From Chitinophagaceae bacterium (GTDB lineage: Bacteria > Bacteroidota > Bacteroidia > Chitinophagales > Chitinophagaceae): 37,408 nt of DNA. The stretch covers positions 1 to 37,408 of the forward strand of contig CANGMZ010000022.1 of the NCBI GenBank assembly GCA_947454715.1, written 5' to 3'. Made by a program: the position numbers and the translations under genes. The notes beneath the pieces were generated by a model that saw only the letters and a list, made by a program, of their open reading frames with translations, was not told where the DNA came from and searched no databases. How positions within the stretch are numbered: the stretch's first letter is position 1; each line of letters starts with the position of its first letter. Positions 8,192 through 15,672 of this stretch are shown piece after piece.

Positions 8192-9352
8192 ATGGGACTG
8201 AAAACGGCACGCGGAAGGTTATTTTTATTGCTAGCTATCATTATTAGTCTGCCATTACTCAACTATAATTTCAATTTTATAGAAAGTGGTAAACTGGAAG
8301 GGGTTTCGCCCAAGGCTGAACTTACGCCATTTTCGCTCAAAAGCTGGTGGGATGGTACATTTCAACAGCAACGAAATACGTTAATGAATGATAGTATCGG
8401 GTTTCGGCCAGATCTGGTGCGCATGAATAATCAGCTCGATTATTCTTTGTTTTCAAAGATTAATGCAAGCAGTATTGTTTTAGGAAAAGATCAATATTTG
8501 TTCGAAAGAACTTATTTAGATGAGTACAATGGTGTAGGCTACATGGGCGATTCTACCATTATAAAGGTTTGCACAAAGCTCAAAAGAGTGCAAGATACTT
8601 TGGCTAAATTGGGAAAAACCTTTGTTGTTGCCTATAGCCCATCGAAGGCATATTTCTTTTCAGAGAAGATACCTGATTACCTGAGAAGGCTTCCAAGACC
8701 AAAATCTAATTATGATGGGTTTAAGCATTTTGGTGATTCATTGAAACTGAAGCTATTGGATTATAATGAGATGTTCAAGTCTATGAGAGACACATCGAAA
8801 CAGGTATTGATGTCTCGTCAAGGAATACACTGGAGCAAATATGGCGGTGTTGTAGCTGCAGATTCAATGATAAAATACATTGAGCGAGAGCGTGATATCA
8901 GTATGCCGCATATAAAAATTGTGAATCTGAAAAGAACAGACACGGCACAAATGCCGGATAATGATCTTGCTCAGATCTTAAATCTCATATACCCGATGCA
9001 TAAGGAGGTGTTAACCTATCCGGATTGTGAGTATGTGGGAAAAGATGCTACTAAGCCAAAGGTCATTTATATAGGTGATAGCTTTTTGTGGTTGTGGATT
9101 GGCAATCATCTTATGGAGGAGACCAATAAAGATTGGGAGTTTTGGCCACATTTTCATGAAGTATGGACATTACGGACGATAACGGGTAAGGAAAATGGCC
9201 CCAGACTAATGGAAAACTATGATTGGAAGGGGAGTGTTGAAAAGGCTGATTGCATCGTTTTTATGTTTACTGCAATTAATTTGAGAGGGTTTACATCTCC
9301 TAATGGATTCCTTGAAAATATCTACAAACACTATTATCCCAATGAGAAATAG
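8192..9352 (+). CDS. AlgJ/AlgX-like SGNH acyltransferase partner
   Basis: The 386-residue protein has one N-terminal membrane anchor (about 10-25), so the body should face the periplasm. SGNH-hydrolase features are VVAYSPSKAYFF (145-156), GIHWSKYGG (211-219) with candidate catalytic His H213, and VIYIGDSFLW (291-300) with candidate nucleophile Ser S297. In AlgJ/AlgX the His lies in a D-x-H-W motif; here the first position is Gly (G211), so the usual Asp is absent or supplied elsewhere. Being 4 bases after the MBOAT gene, it very probably accepts acyl groups from it and passes them to a polysaccharide. Family assignment is moderately strong; the substrate is unknown. Confidence 0.75.
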   Translation: MGLKTARGRLFLLLAIIISLPLLNYNFNFIESGKLEGVSPKAELTPFSLKSWWDGTFQQQRNTLMNDSIGFRPDLVRMNNQLDYSLFSKINASSIVLGKDQYLFERTYLDEYNGVGYMGDSTIIKVCTKLKRVQDTLAKLGKTFVVAYSPSKAYFFSEKIPDYLRRLPRPKSNYDGFKHFGDSLKLKLLDYNEMFKSMRDTSKQVLMSRQGIHWSKYGGVVAADSMIKYIERERDISMPHIKIVNLKRTDTAQMPDNDLAQILNLIYPMHKEVLTYPDCEYVGKDATKPKVIYIGDSFLWLWIGNHLMEETNKDWEFWPHFHEVWTLRTITGKENGPRLMENYDWKGSVEKADCIVFMFTAINLRGFTSPNGFLENIYKHYYPNEK

Positions 9353-9417
9353 GGTAAAACAAACGCATTTTATCCTCGTTTAAGTAGTTATGCAGGTGTT
9401 GTTTTTTACAATTCCTT

Positions 9418-9446
9418 TTTGCTTTCCCATACTATCACTACTTTAG
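9418..9446 (+). promoter_or_regulatory. Candidate Bacteroidota promoter for fabG
   Basis: TTTG (9418-9421) and TACTTTAG (9439-9446) are separated by 17 bases, close to the Bacteroidota TTTG / TAnnTTTG consensus with one mismatch in the -7 element. The fabG ATG follows 19 bases later. Confidence 0.45.
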
Positions 9447-9465
9447 CACCCCAAACATTTGAAAG

Positions 9466-10212
9466 ATGAAACTGCTAGAAAATAAAGTAGCGCTTATAAC
9501 AGGCGCCAGTCGCGGAATAGGTGAGGCTATAGCCATAAAATTTGCAGAAAACGGTGCTAATGTAGCGTTTACATATCTGTCATCAGAAGAGCGTGCAAAG
9601 GCGCTTGAAGAAAAATTGGCAGGAATGGGTGTTAAAGCAAAGGGTTACAGAAGTGATGCAGCTGATTTTCAGTCAGCTGAGCAACTGGCTGCTGACGTAA
9701 TTAAAGAATTTGGAACAATAGATATTTGTGTGAATAATGCAGGTATCAGTAAAGATAATCTGTTGTTGCGTCTTACTCCTGAACAATGGGATGATGTAAT
9801 GCAGGCAAATTTGAAGAGTGTATTTAACCTGACTAAGCAGGTGATTAAGCCTATGATGAAGAATCGTGCAGGCAGTATCATTAACCTTAGCTCAATAGTG
9901 GGTGTGAAGGGTAATGCCGGTCAAAGTGCTTACGCGGCCTCAAAAGCTGGTATCATTGGCTTTACAAAGAGTATCGCTCAGGAAATTGGTAGCCGCAATA
10001 TTCGTTGCAATGCTATTGCTCCCGGCTTCATTGAAACTGATATGACTCATTACCTGAAAGATGGTGGTGCAGAGAAATGGTTTGAAAAAATTCCATTGGG
10101 TCGTTTCGGTAAAACGGAGGATGTTGCAAATGCAGCTTTGTTCCTTGCTTGCGATATGAGCACTTATGTTACTGGTCAGGTATTGAACGTATGTGGCGGT
10201 ATGGCTGTATAG
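9466..10212 (+). CDS. fabG: 3-oxoacyl-[ACP] reductase
   Basis: The 248-residue short-chain dehydrogenase/reductase is typical FabG length. It has the NADPH-binding TGASRGIGEA (12-21), NNAG (90-93), the catalytic N115, S142/S143 region, Y156 and K160 (YAASK), and the C-terminal PGFIETDMT and GQVLNVCGGMAV that mark FabG within the superfamily. It reduces 3-oxoacyl-ACP in the fatty acid elongation cycle. A fabH-type gene follows after 115 bases with its own -7 element, which supports the fatty acid role over another SDR function. A PhaB-type acetoacetyl-CoA reductase is the main alternative, less likely in this context. Confidence 0.9.
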   Translation: MKLLENKVALITGASRGIGEAIAIKFAENGANVAFTYLSSEERAKALEEKLAGMGVKAKGYRSDAADFQSAEQLAADVIKEFGTIDICVNNAGISKDNLLLRLTPEQWDDVMQANLKSVFNLTKQVIKPMMKNRAGSIINLSSIVGVKGNAGQSAYAASKAGIIGFTKSIAQEIGSRNIRCNAIAPGFIETDMTHYLKDGGAEKWFEKIPLGRFGKTEDVANAALFLACDMSTYVTGQVLNVCGGMAV

Positions 10213-10300
10213 GTTTGATTTAATATATTGTAAATGAGGTATTTATAGTTTGTGTATTTTTGTTTTGTGTTTCTGCCTCATTCTAAGACATTTTTTGAAT

Positions 10301-10308
10301 TACTTTTG
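10301..10308 (+). promoter_or_regulatory. Candidate -7 element for fabH-type gene
   Basis: TACTTTTG matches the Bacteroidota TAnnTTTG element exactly and lies 19 bases before the ATG at 10328. No clear -33 TTTG is found at the proper distance, so support is partial. Confidence 0.4.
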
Positions 10309-10327
10309 TGTTACTAAACTATTATAA

Positions 10328-11326
10328 ATGCCGAAAATTCATGCTGCTATCACGGCTGTAGGTGGTTACGTTCCTGAATACATATTGACCAATGCAGAAT
10401 TGGAAACCATGATGGATACTACAGATGAGTGGATCCAAAGCAGAACGGGTATCAAAGAACGCCGTATATTAAAGGGAGAAGGTAAGGGAAGTAGTGATAT
10501 GGCTGTAGAAGCCGTAAAAGTGTTGCTTGCAAAGCGCAAGATAGACCCTACAGAAATAGAACTTGTAATATGTGCAACTACAACACCTGATATGCAGTTC
10601 CCCGCTACCGCAAATGTGATTTGCGATAAGGCGGGTATGACCAATGCATGGGGGTATGATCTCAGTGCTGCTTGTAGCGGTTTTATATATGCGCTTACTG
10701 TTGGTTCTCAATTCATAGAAACAGGTCGTCATAAAAAAGTATTGGTTATAGGTGTTGATAAGATGAGTTCTATTATGAACTATGAAGATCGTACCACCTC
10801 TATCATATTTGGTGATGGTGCAGGTTGTGTGTTGTTAGAGCCTGATAATACCGGTTATGGTCTTATTGATTCTATATTGCGTGCTGATGGTAGCGGAAGA
10901 GTACACTTGCATCAGAAAGCTGGTGGTTCTGTTAAGCCGGCAACTATAGAAACAGTAATGAACAAGGAACATTACGTGTATCAGGAAGGTCAGTATGTGT
11001 TCAAGTTTGCTGTAAAAAACATGGCAGATGTAGCTGCAGAGATTCTGGAGCGCAATAACCTTACCGGAGAAGATGTAACTTGGTTAGTACCACACCAGGC
11101 AAATAAAAGAATCATCACTGCAACAGCAGACCGTATGGGCTTGCCTTCAGAAAAGGTGATGATGAACATTGAGCGTTTTGGTAATACCACTAACGGAACA
11201 CTGCCATTATGTTTGTGGGAGTGGGAGAGTAGATTGCGTAAAGGCGACAATGTTATACTTGCTGCATTTGGTGGTGGTTTTACATGGGGTTCTACCTACA
11301 TCAGGTGGGCTTATGATGGCGCATAA
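10328..11326 (+). CDS. fabH: 3-oxoacyl-[ACP] synthase III family protein
   Basis: The 332-residue thiolase-fold condensing enzyme starts fatty acid chains by joining acyl-CoA to malonyl-ACP. The triad is visible: C116 in LSAACSGFIYAL, H256 in VPHQANKRI, and N286 in FGNTTNGTLPL. DEWIQSRTGIKERR (33-46) and the C-terminal GGGFTWGSTYIRW are also standard FabH. It lies downstream of fabG on the same strand. Bacteroidota often carry several FabH paralogues, so this copy could have a specialised starter preference; the family is certain and the housekeeping role likely. Confidence 0.92.
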   Translation: MPKIHAAITAVGGYVPEYILTNAELETMMDTTDEWIQSRTGIKERRILKGEGKGSSDMAVEAVKVLLAKRKIDPTEIELVICATTTPDMQFPATANVICDKAGMTNAWGYDLSAACSGFIYALTVGSQFIETGRHKKVLVIGVDKMSSIMNYEDRTTSIIFGDGAGCVLLEPDNTGYGLIDSILRADGSGRVHLHQKAGGSVKPATIETVMNKEHYVYQEGQYVFKFAVKNMADVAAEILERNNLTGEDVTWLVPHQANKRIITATADRMGLPSEKVMMNIERFGNTTNGTLPLCLWEWESRLRKGDNVILAAFGGGFTWGSTYIRWAYDGA

Positions 11327-11512
11327 GGAACATACTTCCTGATTATTGGTTGGGAATAGGTTCTTTTGCTGCATGTTTTGCATATATTAAATGTGTAATT
11401 GAACTGAAAAAGACTTATTTTTATAAAAAATAGGTGTACAAAGTATTTTTTTTTAGTCATAGCTTTATTTTTGAGTAAAGATTTAATACTTTAGGCCTTT
11501 CAAATTTTGTTT

Positions 11513-12010
11513 ATGAGAGCATTGCGTAGCATAATTGTTACTGTATTTTTATCATTGGGCTTGTTTTTTGCCATTTCGTATTCTGCATGCACAAAAGATC
11601 GTTGCAATAATGTAGCGTGTCTGAACAGTGGTGTATGCGATGGTGGTACCTGTACCTGCGCAGCGGGTTATGAAGGTGACAGATGCCAAACAGCCAGCAG
11701 AGATAAATTCATTACTAATTTCAATGGTGGTGATAGCTGCGGTTATTCAGGTCATACTCAGTACCCAATCAATTTCGTGAAAACAGTTGGTAACACTGCT
11801 CAGATGACTATGAGAAACATGCTGAATAATGTCAACGATAGTGCAATATGCACACTTGTTGGTGTTGATACCTTTACTTTCAATGGTAGTAATAATAGCG
11901 TTACTTACAGAGGTGCAGGTAAATGGAGAAACGATTCATTGTGGATGAACTACCACGTACAACAAGATACAATCAATTACGATTGTAAATTCTTTGGTAT
12001 CAAATACTAG
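11513..12010 (+). CDS. Lipoprotein with one EGF-like module
   Basis: The 165-residue secreted protein is of unknown role. I place the start at the ATG at 11513; a TTG two codons upstream is less likely. A hydrophobic signal (about 6-22) leads to SYSAC with C26 as the probable lipidated Cys. An EGF-like module follows directly: C31-x4-C36-x5-C42-x4-C47-x1-C49-x8-C58, with the typical GYEGDRC ending. The rest (about 60-165) is Gly/Asn/Thr-rich, probably beta, with three further Cys. A surface lipoprotein is the likely form. It is monocistronic, with a terminator at 12031. Confidence 0.75.
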   Translation: MRALRSIIVTVFLSLGLFFAISYSACTKDRCNNVACLNSGVCDGGTCTCAAGYEGDRCQTASRDKFITNFNGGDSCGYSGHTQYPINFVKTVGNTAQMTMRNMLNNVNDSAICTLVGVDTFTFNGSNNSVTYRGAGKWRNDSLWMNYHVQQDTINYDCKFFGIKY

Positions 12011-12030
12011 TATGCAAAAATATTAATCGA

Positions 12031-12060
12031 TCCTGCAGTGTATACTGCAGGATTTTTTTT
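12031..12060 (+). terminator. Intrinsic terminator after EGF-like lipoprotein
   Basis: A 9-bp perfect stem (12031-12039 with 12044-12052) closes a GTAT loop and is followed by eight T. Confidence 0.93.
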
Positions 12061-12118
12061 GTCAGAGAAATAGTCGATTTATACTATTTGTTAATATGGA
12101 AGAGAACTGAAAATGCAG

Positions 12119-12151
12119 TTGGTCACTTATCATCATAATCCCTTACTTTTG
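12119..12151 (+). promoter_or_regulatory. Candidate Bacteroidota promoter for lipoprotein gene
   Basis: TTG (12119-12121) and TACTTTTG (12144-12151), an exact TAnnTTTG match, are separated by 22 bases. The ATG of the lipoprotein gene is 23 bases downstream. Confidence 0.5.
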
Positions 12152-12174
12152 TTTGCGTTTATATTAAGATATTC

Positions 12175-13290
12175 ATGAAAAAACTCTTTTTGCCTTTATT
12201 GGCGTTAATGGCCTTATCAATTTTGCCATCTTGTTCTGAAAAATTTAGTGTTGCTGCGCCTTATAAGAGCATCACCATCATCTATGGCTTACTCGATAAA
12301 GGAGATACTGCCCATTATATCAGGGTAGAAAAAGCATTTCTTGATGACAATAAGAGTGCACTGGTTATGGCAAAAGATCCTGATTCCAGCTTTTTTAATA
12401 ACATCAATGTAAGAATTCAAAAAGTATCAATGGCTGGTGTAGCAATCGCCTCAGATACAATCCACCTTAGCCGCGTAGATCTTAATTTGGAAGGTTACCC
12501 AAAGGATTCAGGTACATTCTTTAACAGTCCGAACTATGCATATAAATTTAAAGGTGTACTTAATCCAAACTACATATACCGTATTATAGTTAACAACTCC
12601 GCTTCAGGTGAAGTTGATTCTGCTGAAACACCAATAATTGATAATACGCCAACTTCGGCTTTTTATATTTATTATCTTGATGATAATACAAATGACCCTC
12701 AGTTTGAATTTGCCAGCACGTTGCAGTCTCAGGCTATAACCATACCATATAGATACATTGCGCCGTCTAATTTCAGCTTTACTAACTATAATGGTACAGT
12801 AAGTACGGTTCCGGCTGGTGTGGCTCAGACATTTATCCGCTTTAATTGGGTAGATTCCAATACTTCAACCGGTCAGACTGTTCGTAGATATTCTGATTTC
12901 GATTTAGGCTTCGATGAGTTGACTCCAAGTAATAACCAGACGTATTATAACTATTCGGTTAAGAACACAGCAATGTATAATGCATTGAAATCAGGTATGG
13001 GTGCTGCTCCTGTAAACATAGTAAGATTGATGGATCGTTGTGAGCTTATCAGCTACTTAGGGGCTCCAGATTTCTATAACTACATCAAAATATCAGCTTT
13101 ACAAGGTACAGGTCTTACAGGTAGTGAGATACAGCCATCATTTACCAATATAAAGGGTAAAAACGTATTAGGTCTATTCTCTTCAAGAGTAATGCGCAAG
13201 GGGGCTGTGACCATCACGCCACAAACAATATATGCATTGGAGACACTTGATTTGGTTTCCAGTCTTAGAATAGTAGGTACTGTATATTAA
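12175..13290 (+). CDS. Predicted outer-surface lipoprotein of unknown function
   Basis: The 371-residue protein has a lipoprotein signal (MKKLFLPLLALMALSILPSC, lipid Cys C20). The mature part opens with a beta-rich segment (SITIIYGLLDKGDTAHYIRVEKAFL) that resembles the start of Bacteroidota DUF4249-type lipoproteins, but I cannot confirm that family. The body is rich in Asn, Thr, Tyr and Ser and probably all beta; no catalytic motif is visible. It has its own candidate promoter and is closed by a terminator at 13313. No TonB-dependent receptor lies beside it, unlike many SusD or DUF4249 loci. Function unknown. Confidence 0.65.
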   Translation: MKKLFLPLLALMALSILPSCSEKFSVAAPYKSITIIYGLLDKGDTAHYIRVEKAFLDDNKSALVMAKDPDSSFFNNINVRIQKVSMAGVAIASDTIHLSRVDLNLEGYPKDSGTFFNSPNYAYKFKGVLNPNYIYRIIVNNSASGEVDSAETPIIDNTPTSAFYIYYLDDNTNDPQFEFASTLQSQAITIPYRYIAPSNFSFTNYNGTVSTVPAGVAQTFIRFNWVDSNTSTGQTVRRYSDFDLGFDELTPSNNQTYYNYSVKNTAMYNALKSGMGAAPVNIVRLMDRCELISYLGAPDFYNYIKISALQGTGLTGSEIQPSFTNIKGKNVLGLFSSRVMRKGAVTITPQTIYALETLDLVSSLRIVGTVY

Positions 13291-13312
13291 TAGATACTTT
13301 AAAATATATTAG

Positions 13313-13342
13313 AAAATGGTGCCTTTGGGTGCCATTTTTTTT
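13313..13342 (+). terminator. Intrinsic terminator after lipoprotein gene
   Basis: An 11-bp stem (13313-13323 with 13328-13338, two G-T wobbles) closes a TTTG loop and is followed by a run of T. Confidence 0.85.
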
Positions 13343-13546
13343 GTACCCCGGTGAAGAGATATGGCAAAACAGAAAGTTATAAGTACCCCATTTTATGACT
13401 AAATGAATGATAAAAGGGAGGTTTATATGTTGATATGTCATTGTTTCTGCCATTATTGCCGAGCCTGAGCTGTGGCATATAGATTGATAAGAGTAAGGAA
13501 GACAATAAAGAAACAAACAAATAAACAATAATAATAAGAACTGATT

Positions 13547-15436
13547 ATGGGAAAAATTATCGGAATAGATCTTGGAACTACCAACTCATGCGTATCTGTA
13601 ATGGAAGGCAACGAGCCAGTGGTAATTGCAAATGATGAAGGTCGTCGTACCACGCCATCGGTAGTGGCATTTTTGAAGAACGGAGAGCGTAAAGTAGGAG
13701 ATCCTGCAAAGCGTCAGGCTATCACAAACCCTATTAACACTGTGCAGTCTATTAAGCGTTTCATGGGTCGTCGTTTTGACGAGGTTACCAATGAAATTTC
13801 GCACTTTACTTACAAGTTGGTAAAGGGTGACAACAATACGCCACGTGTGGATATTGATGGCCGTATGTACACACCACAGGAAGTATCAGCAATGATTCTT
13901 CAGAAGATGAAGAAGACTGCAGAAGATTTCTTGGGTCATGAAGTTACAGAAGCAGTTATCACTGTTCCTGCATACTTTAACGATGCACAACGCCAGGCTA
14001 CTAAGGAAGCAGGTGAGATCGCAGGTCTTACTGTAAAACGTATCATCAATGAACCAACAGCTGCTGCATTAGCTTATGGTTTGGATAAACAACATAAAGA
14101 CAGCAAAATAGCAGTATTTGACCTTGGTGGTGGTACATTTGACGTATCAGTACTGGAGTTAGGTGATGGTATCTTTGAAGTAAAATCAACTAACGGTGAT
14201 ACTCACCTTGGTGGTGATGACTTCGATAAGGTAATCATGGACTGGTTGGCTGATGAATTCAAGAAAGACGAAGCTATAGACTTGCGTAAAGATCCAATGG
14301 CTTGGCAGCGTTTGAAGGAAGCTTCAGAAAAAGCTAAGGTTGAATTGTCTTCTTCTCAGGAGTCTGAAATCAATCTTCCTTACATCACTGCAGTTGATGG
14401 CGCACCTAAGCACTTGGTTCGTAAATTGTCAAGAGCTAAGTTTGAGCAATTGTCTGACAGTTTGGTAGAGCGTACACTTGAGCCATGCCGTAAAGCATTG
14501 AAAGATGCAGGTTTGACTACTAGCGATATCGACGAAGTTATATTGGTGGGTGGTTCTACACGTATCCCTAAAGTACAGGAAGTAGTTGAAAAATTCTTTG
14601 GCAAGAAGCCACACAAGGGTGTTAACCCTGATGAAGTAGTTGCAATCGGTGCGGCAATTCAAGGTGGTGTATTGACAGGAGAAGTAAAAGATGTGTTGTT
14701 GCTTGACGTAACTCCGCTTTCTTTGGGTATCGAAACAATGGGTGGTGTTATGACTCGTTTGATCGAATCTAACACAACTATCCCTACTAAGAAGAGTGAA
14801 GTATTCTCTACAGCTAGTGATAGCCAGCCAAGCGTTGAAATTAACGTATTGCAGGGTGAGCGCCCAATGGCAACAGATAATAAGAACCTTGGTCGTTTCA
14901 TTCTCGATGGTATACCACCGGCACCGCGTGGTGTTCCTCAGGTAGAAGTAGTGTTCGACATAGATGCTAACGGTATATTGCATGTAACTGCAAGAGACAA
15001 AGGCACCGGCAAACAGCAGAACATTCGTATCGAAGCTGGTAGCGGTTTGAACAAGGAAGAAATCGAAAGAATGAAGAATGAAGCTAAGGCTAACGAAGAA
15101 GCGGACAAAATTGTTCGAGAGCGCGTAGAAAAGCTGAATAAAGCTGACAATCTTTTGTTCACTACTGAAAAGCAGTTGAAAGAGTATGGTGATAAGATCC
15201 CTGCTGAAAAGAAATCAGTAATTGAAGCTGCTGCTGAAAAGCTAAAGGCTGCGCATACTGCACAGGATATCGCTGCTATTGATACTGCTGAAGCTGAGCT
15301 GAATGCTGCTTGGATGGCTGCTAGCGAAGAAATGTACAAAGACACTCAGGGTGCGCCAAACGGTGCTGCTCAGGGCCAGCCTGCAGGTCACGACGAAGGT
15401 GGTGTATCTGATGCTGAGTACGAAGAAGTAAAGTAA
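13547..15436 (+). CDS. dnaK: DnaK (Hsp70) chaperone
   Basis: The 629-residue protein is standard DnaK. The ATPase domain shows [17 protein letters not shown] (residues 5-21), [30 protein letters not shown] and [18 protein letters not shown]. The peptide-binding domain contains [17 protein letters not shown], followed by a helical lid and an acidic tail ending AEYEEVK. It refolds proteins in an ATP cycle with DnaJ and GrpE, encoded about 7-9 kb upstream and not in this operon. The start is preceded by an A/C-rich leader without Shine-Dalgarno. No CIRCE operator is visible upstream. A strong terminator at 15468 shows it is transcribed alone. Confidence 0.98.
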   Translation: MGKIIGIDLGTTNSCVSVMEGNEPVVIANDEGRRTTPSVVAFLKNGERKVGDPAKRQAITNPINTVQSIKRFMGRRFDEVTNEISHFTYKLVKGDNNTPRVDIDGRMYTPQEVSAMILQKMKKTAEDFLGHEVTEAVITVPAYFNDAQRQATKEAGEIAGLTVKRIINEPTAAALAYGLDKQHKDSKIAVFDLGGGTFDVSVLELGDGIFEVKSTNGDTHLGGDDFDKVIMDWLADEFKKDEAIDLRKDPMAWQRLKEASEKAKVELSSSQESEINLPYITAVDGAPKHLVRKLSRAKFEQLSDSLVERTLEPCRKALKDAGLTTSDIDEVILVGGSTRIPKVQEVVEKFFGKKPHKGVNPDEVVAIGAAIQGGVLTGEVKDVLLLDVTPLSLGIETMGGVMTRLIESNTTIPTKKSEVFSTASDSQPSVEINVLQGERPMATDNKNLGRFILDGIPPAPRGVPQVEVVFDIDANGILHVTARDKGTGKQQNIRIEAGSGLNKEEIERMKNEAKANEEADKIVRERVEKLNKADNLLFTTEKQLKEYGDKIPAEKKSVIEAAAEKLKAAHTAQDIAAIDTAEAELNAAWMAASEEMYKDTQGAPNGAAQGQPAGHDEGGVSDAEYEEVK

Positions 15437-15467
15437 GTTAATCGGTTATTCGGTTAATAAATGATAC

Positions 15468-15505
15468 AAAATGGCTGTTTCGAATTTTCGGAACAGCCAT
15501 TTTTT
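15468..15505 (+). terminator. Intrinsic terminator after dnaK
   Basis: A 12-bp perfect stem (15468-15479 with 15492-15503) extends inward through TCGA/TCGG pairing and is followed by T. Confidence 0.92.
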
Positions 15506-15540
15506 ATTTGCTGTTAGTGAACAATAATAAGAATAGCTAT

Positions 15541-15563
15541 ACTTAACATGCATTGTGTTAAGT
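15541..15563. repeat. 8-bp perfect inverted repeat upstream of pyruvate carboxylase
   Basis: ACTTAACA (15541-15548) and TGTTAAGT (15556-15563) flank a 7-base spacer. No T-run follows, so it is not an evident terminator. It lies about 110 bases before the carboxylase start and could be a regulator site. Confidence 0.5.
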
Positions 15564-15604
15564 TAATATTAGCCCTGTTTAATTGTTCTGCTAAATTGAT
15601 ATAA

Positions 15605-15622
15605 AATACCACCTAGGGTATT
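15605..15622. repeat. Second inverted repeat upstream of pyruvate carboxylase
   Basis: AATACC (15605-15610) and GGTATT (15617-15622) flank a 6-base spacer, an 18-bp site of operator geometry 50 bases before the start codon. The overlap with the promoter region is inferred. Confidence 0.45.
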
Positions 15623-15672
15623 GGTAGTGCAACTATATTTGTTGTATCATTCCACGTTACTCAAGAACCGAT

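Noticed and set aside
14429-14983. 184-codon antisense reading frame in dnaK
   Set aside because: Composition is that of a shadow frame (rich in Cys, His, Tyr and Arg) across a well-conserved gene.
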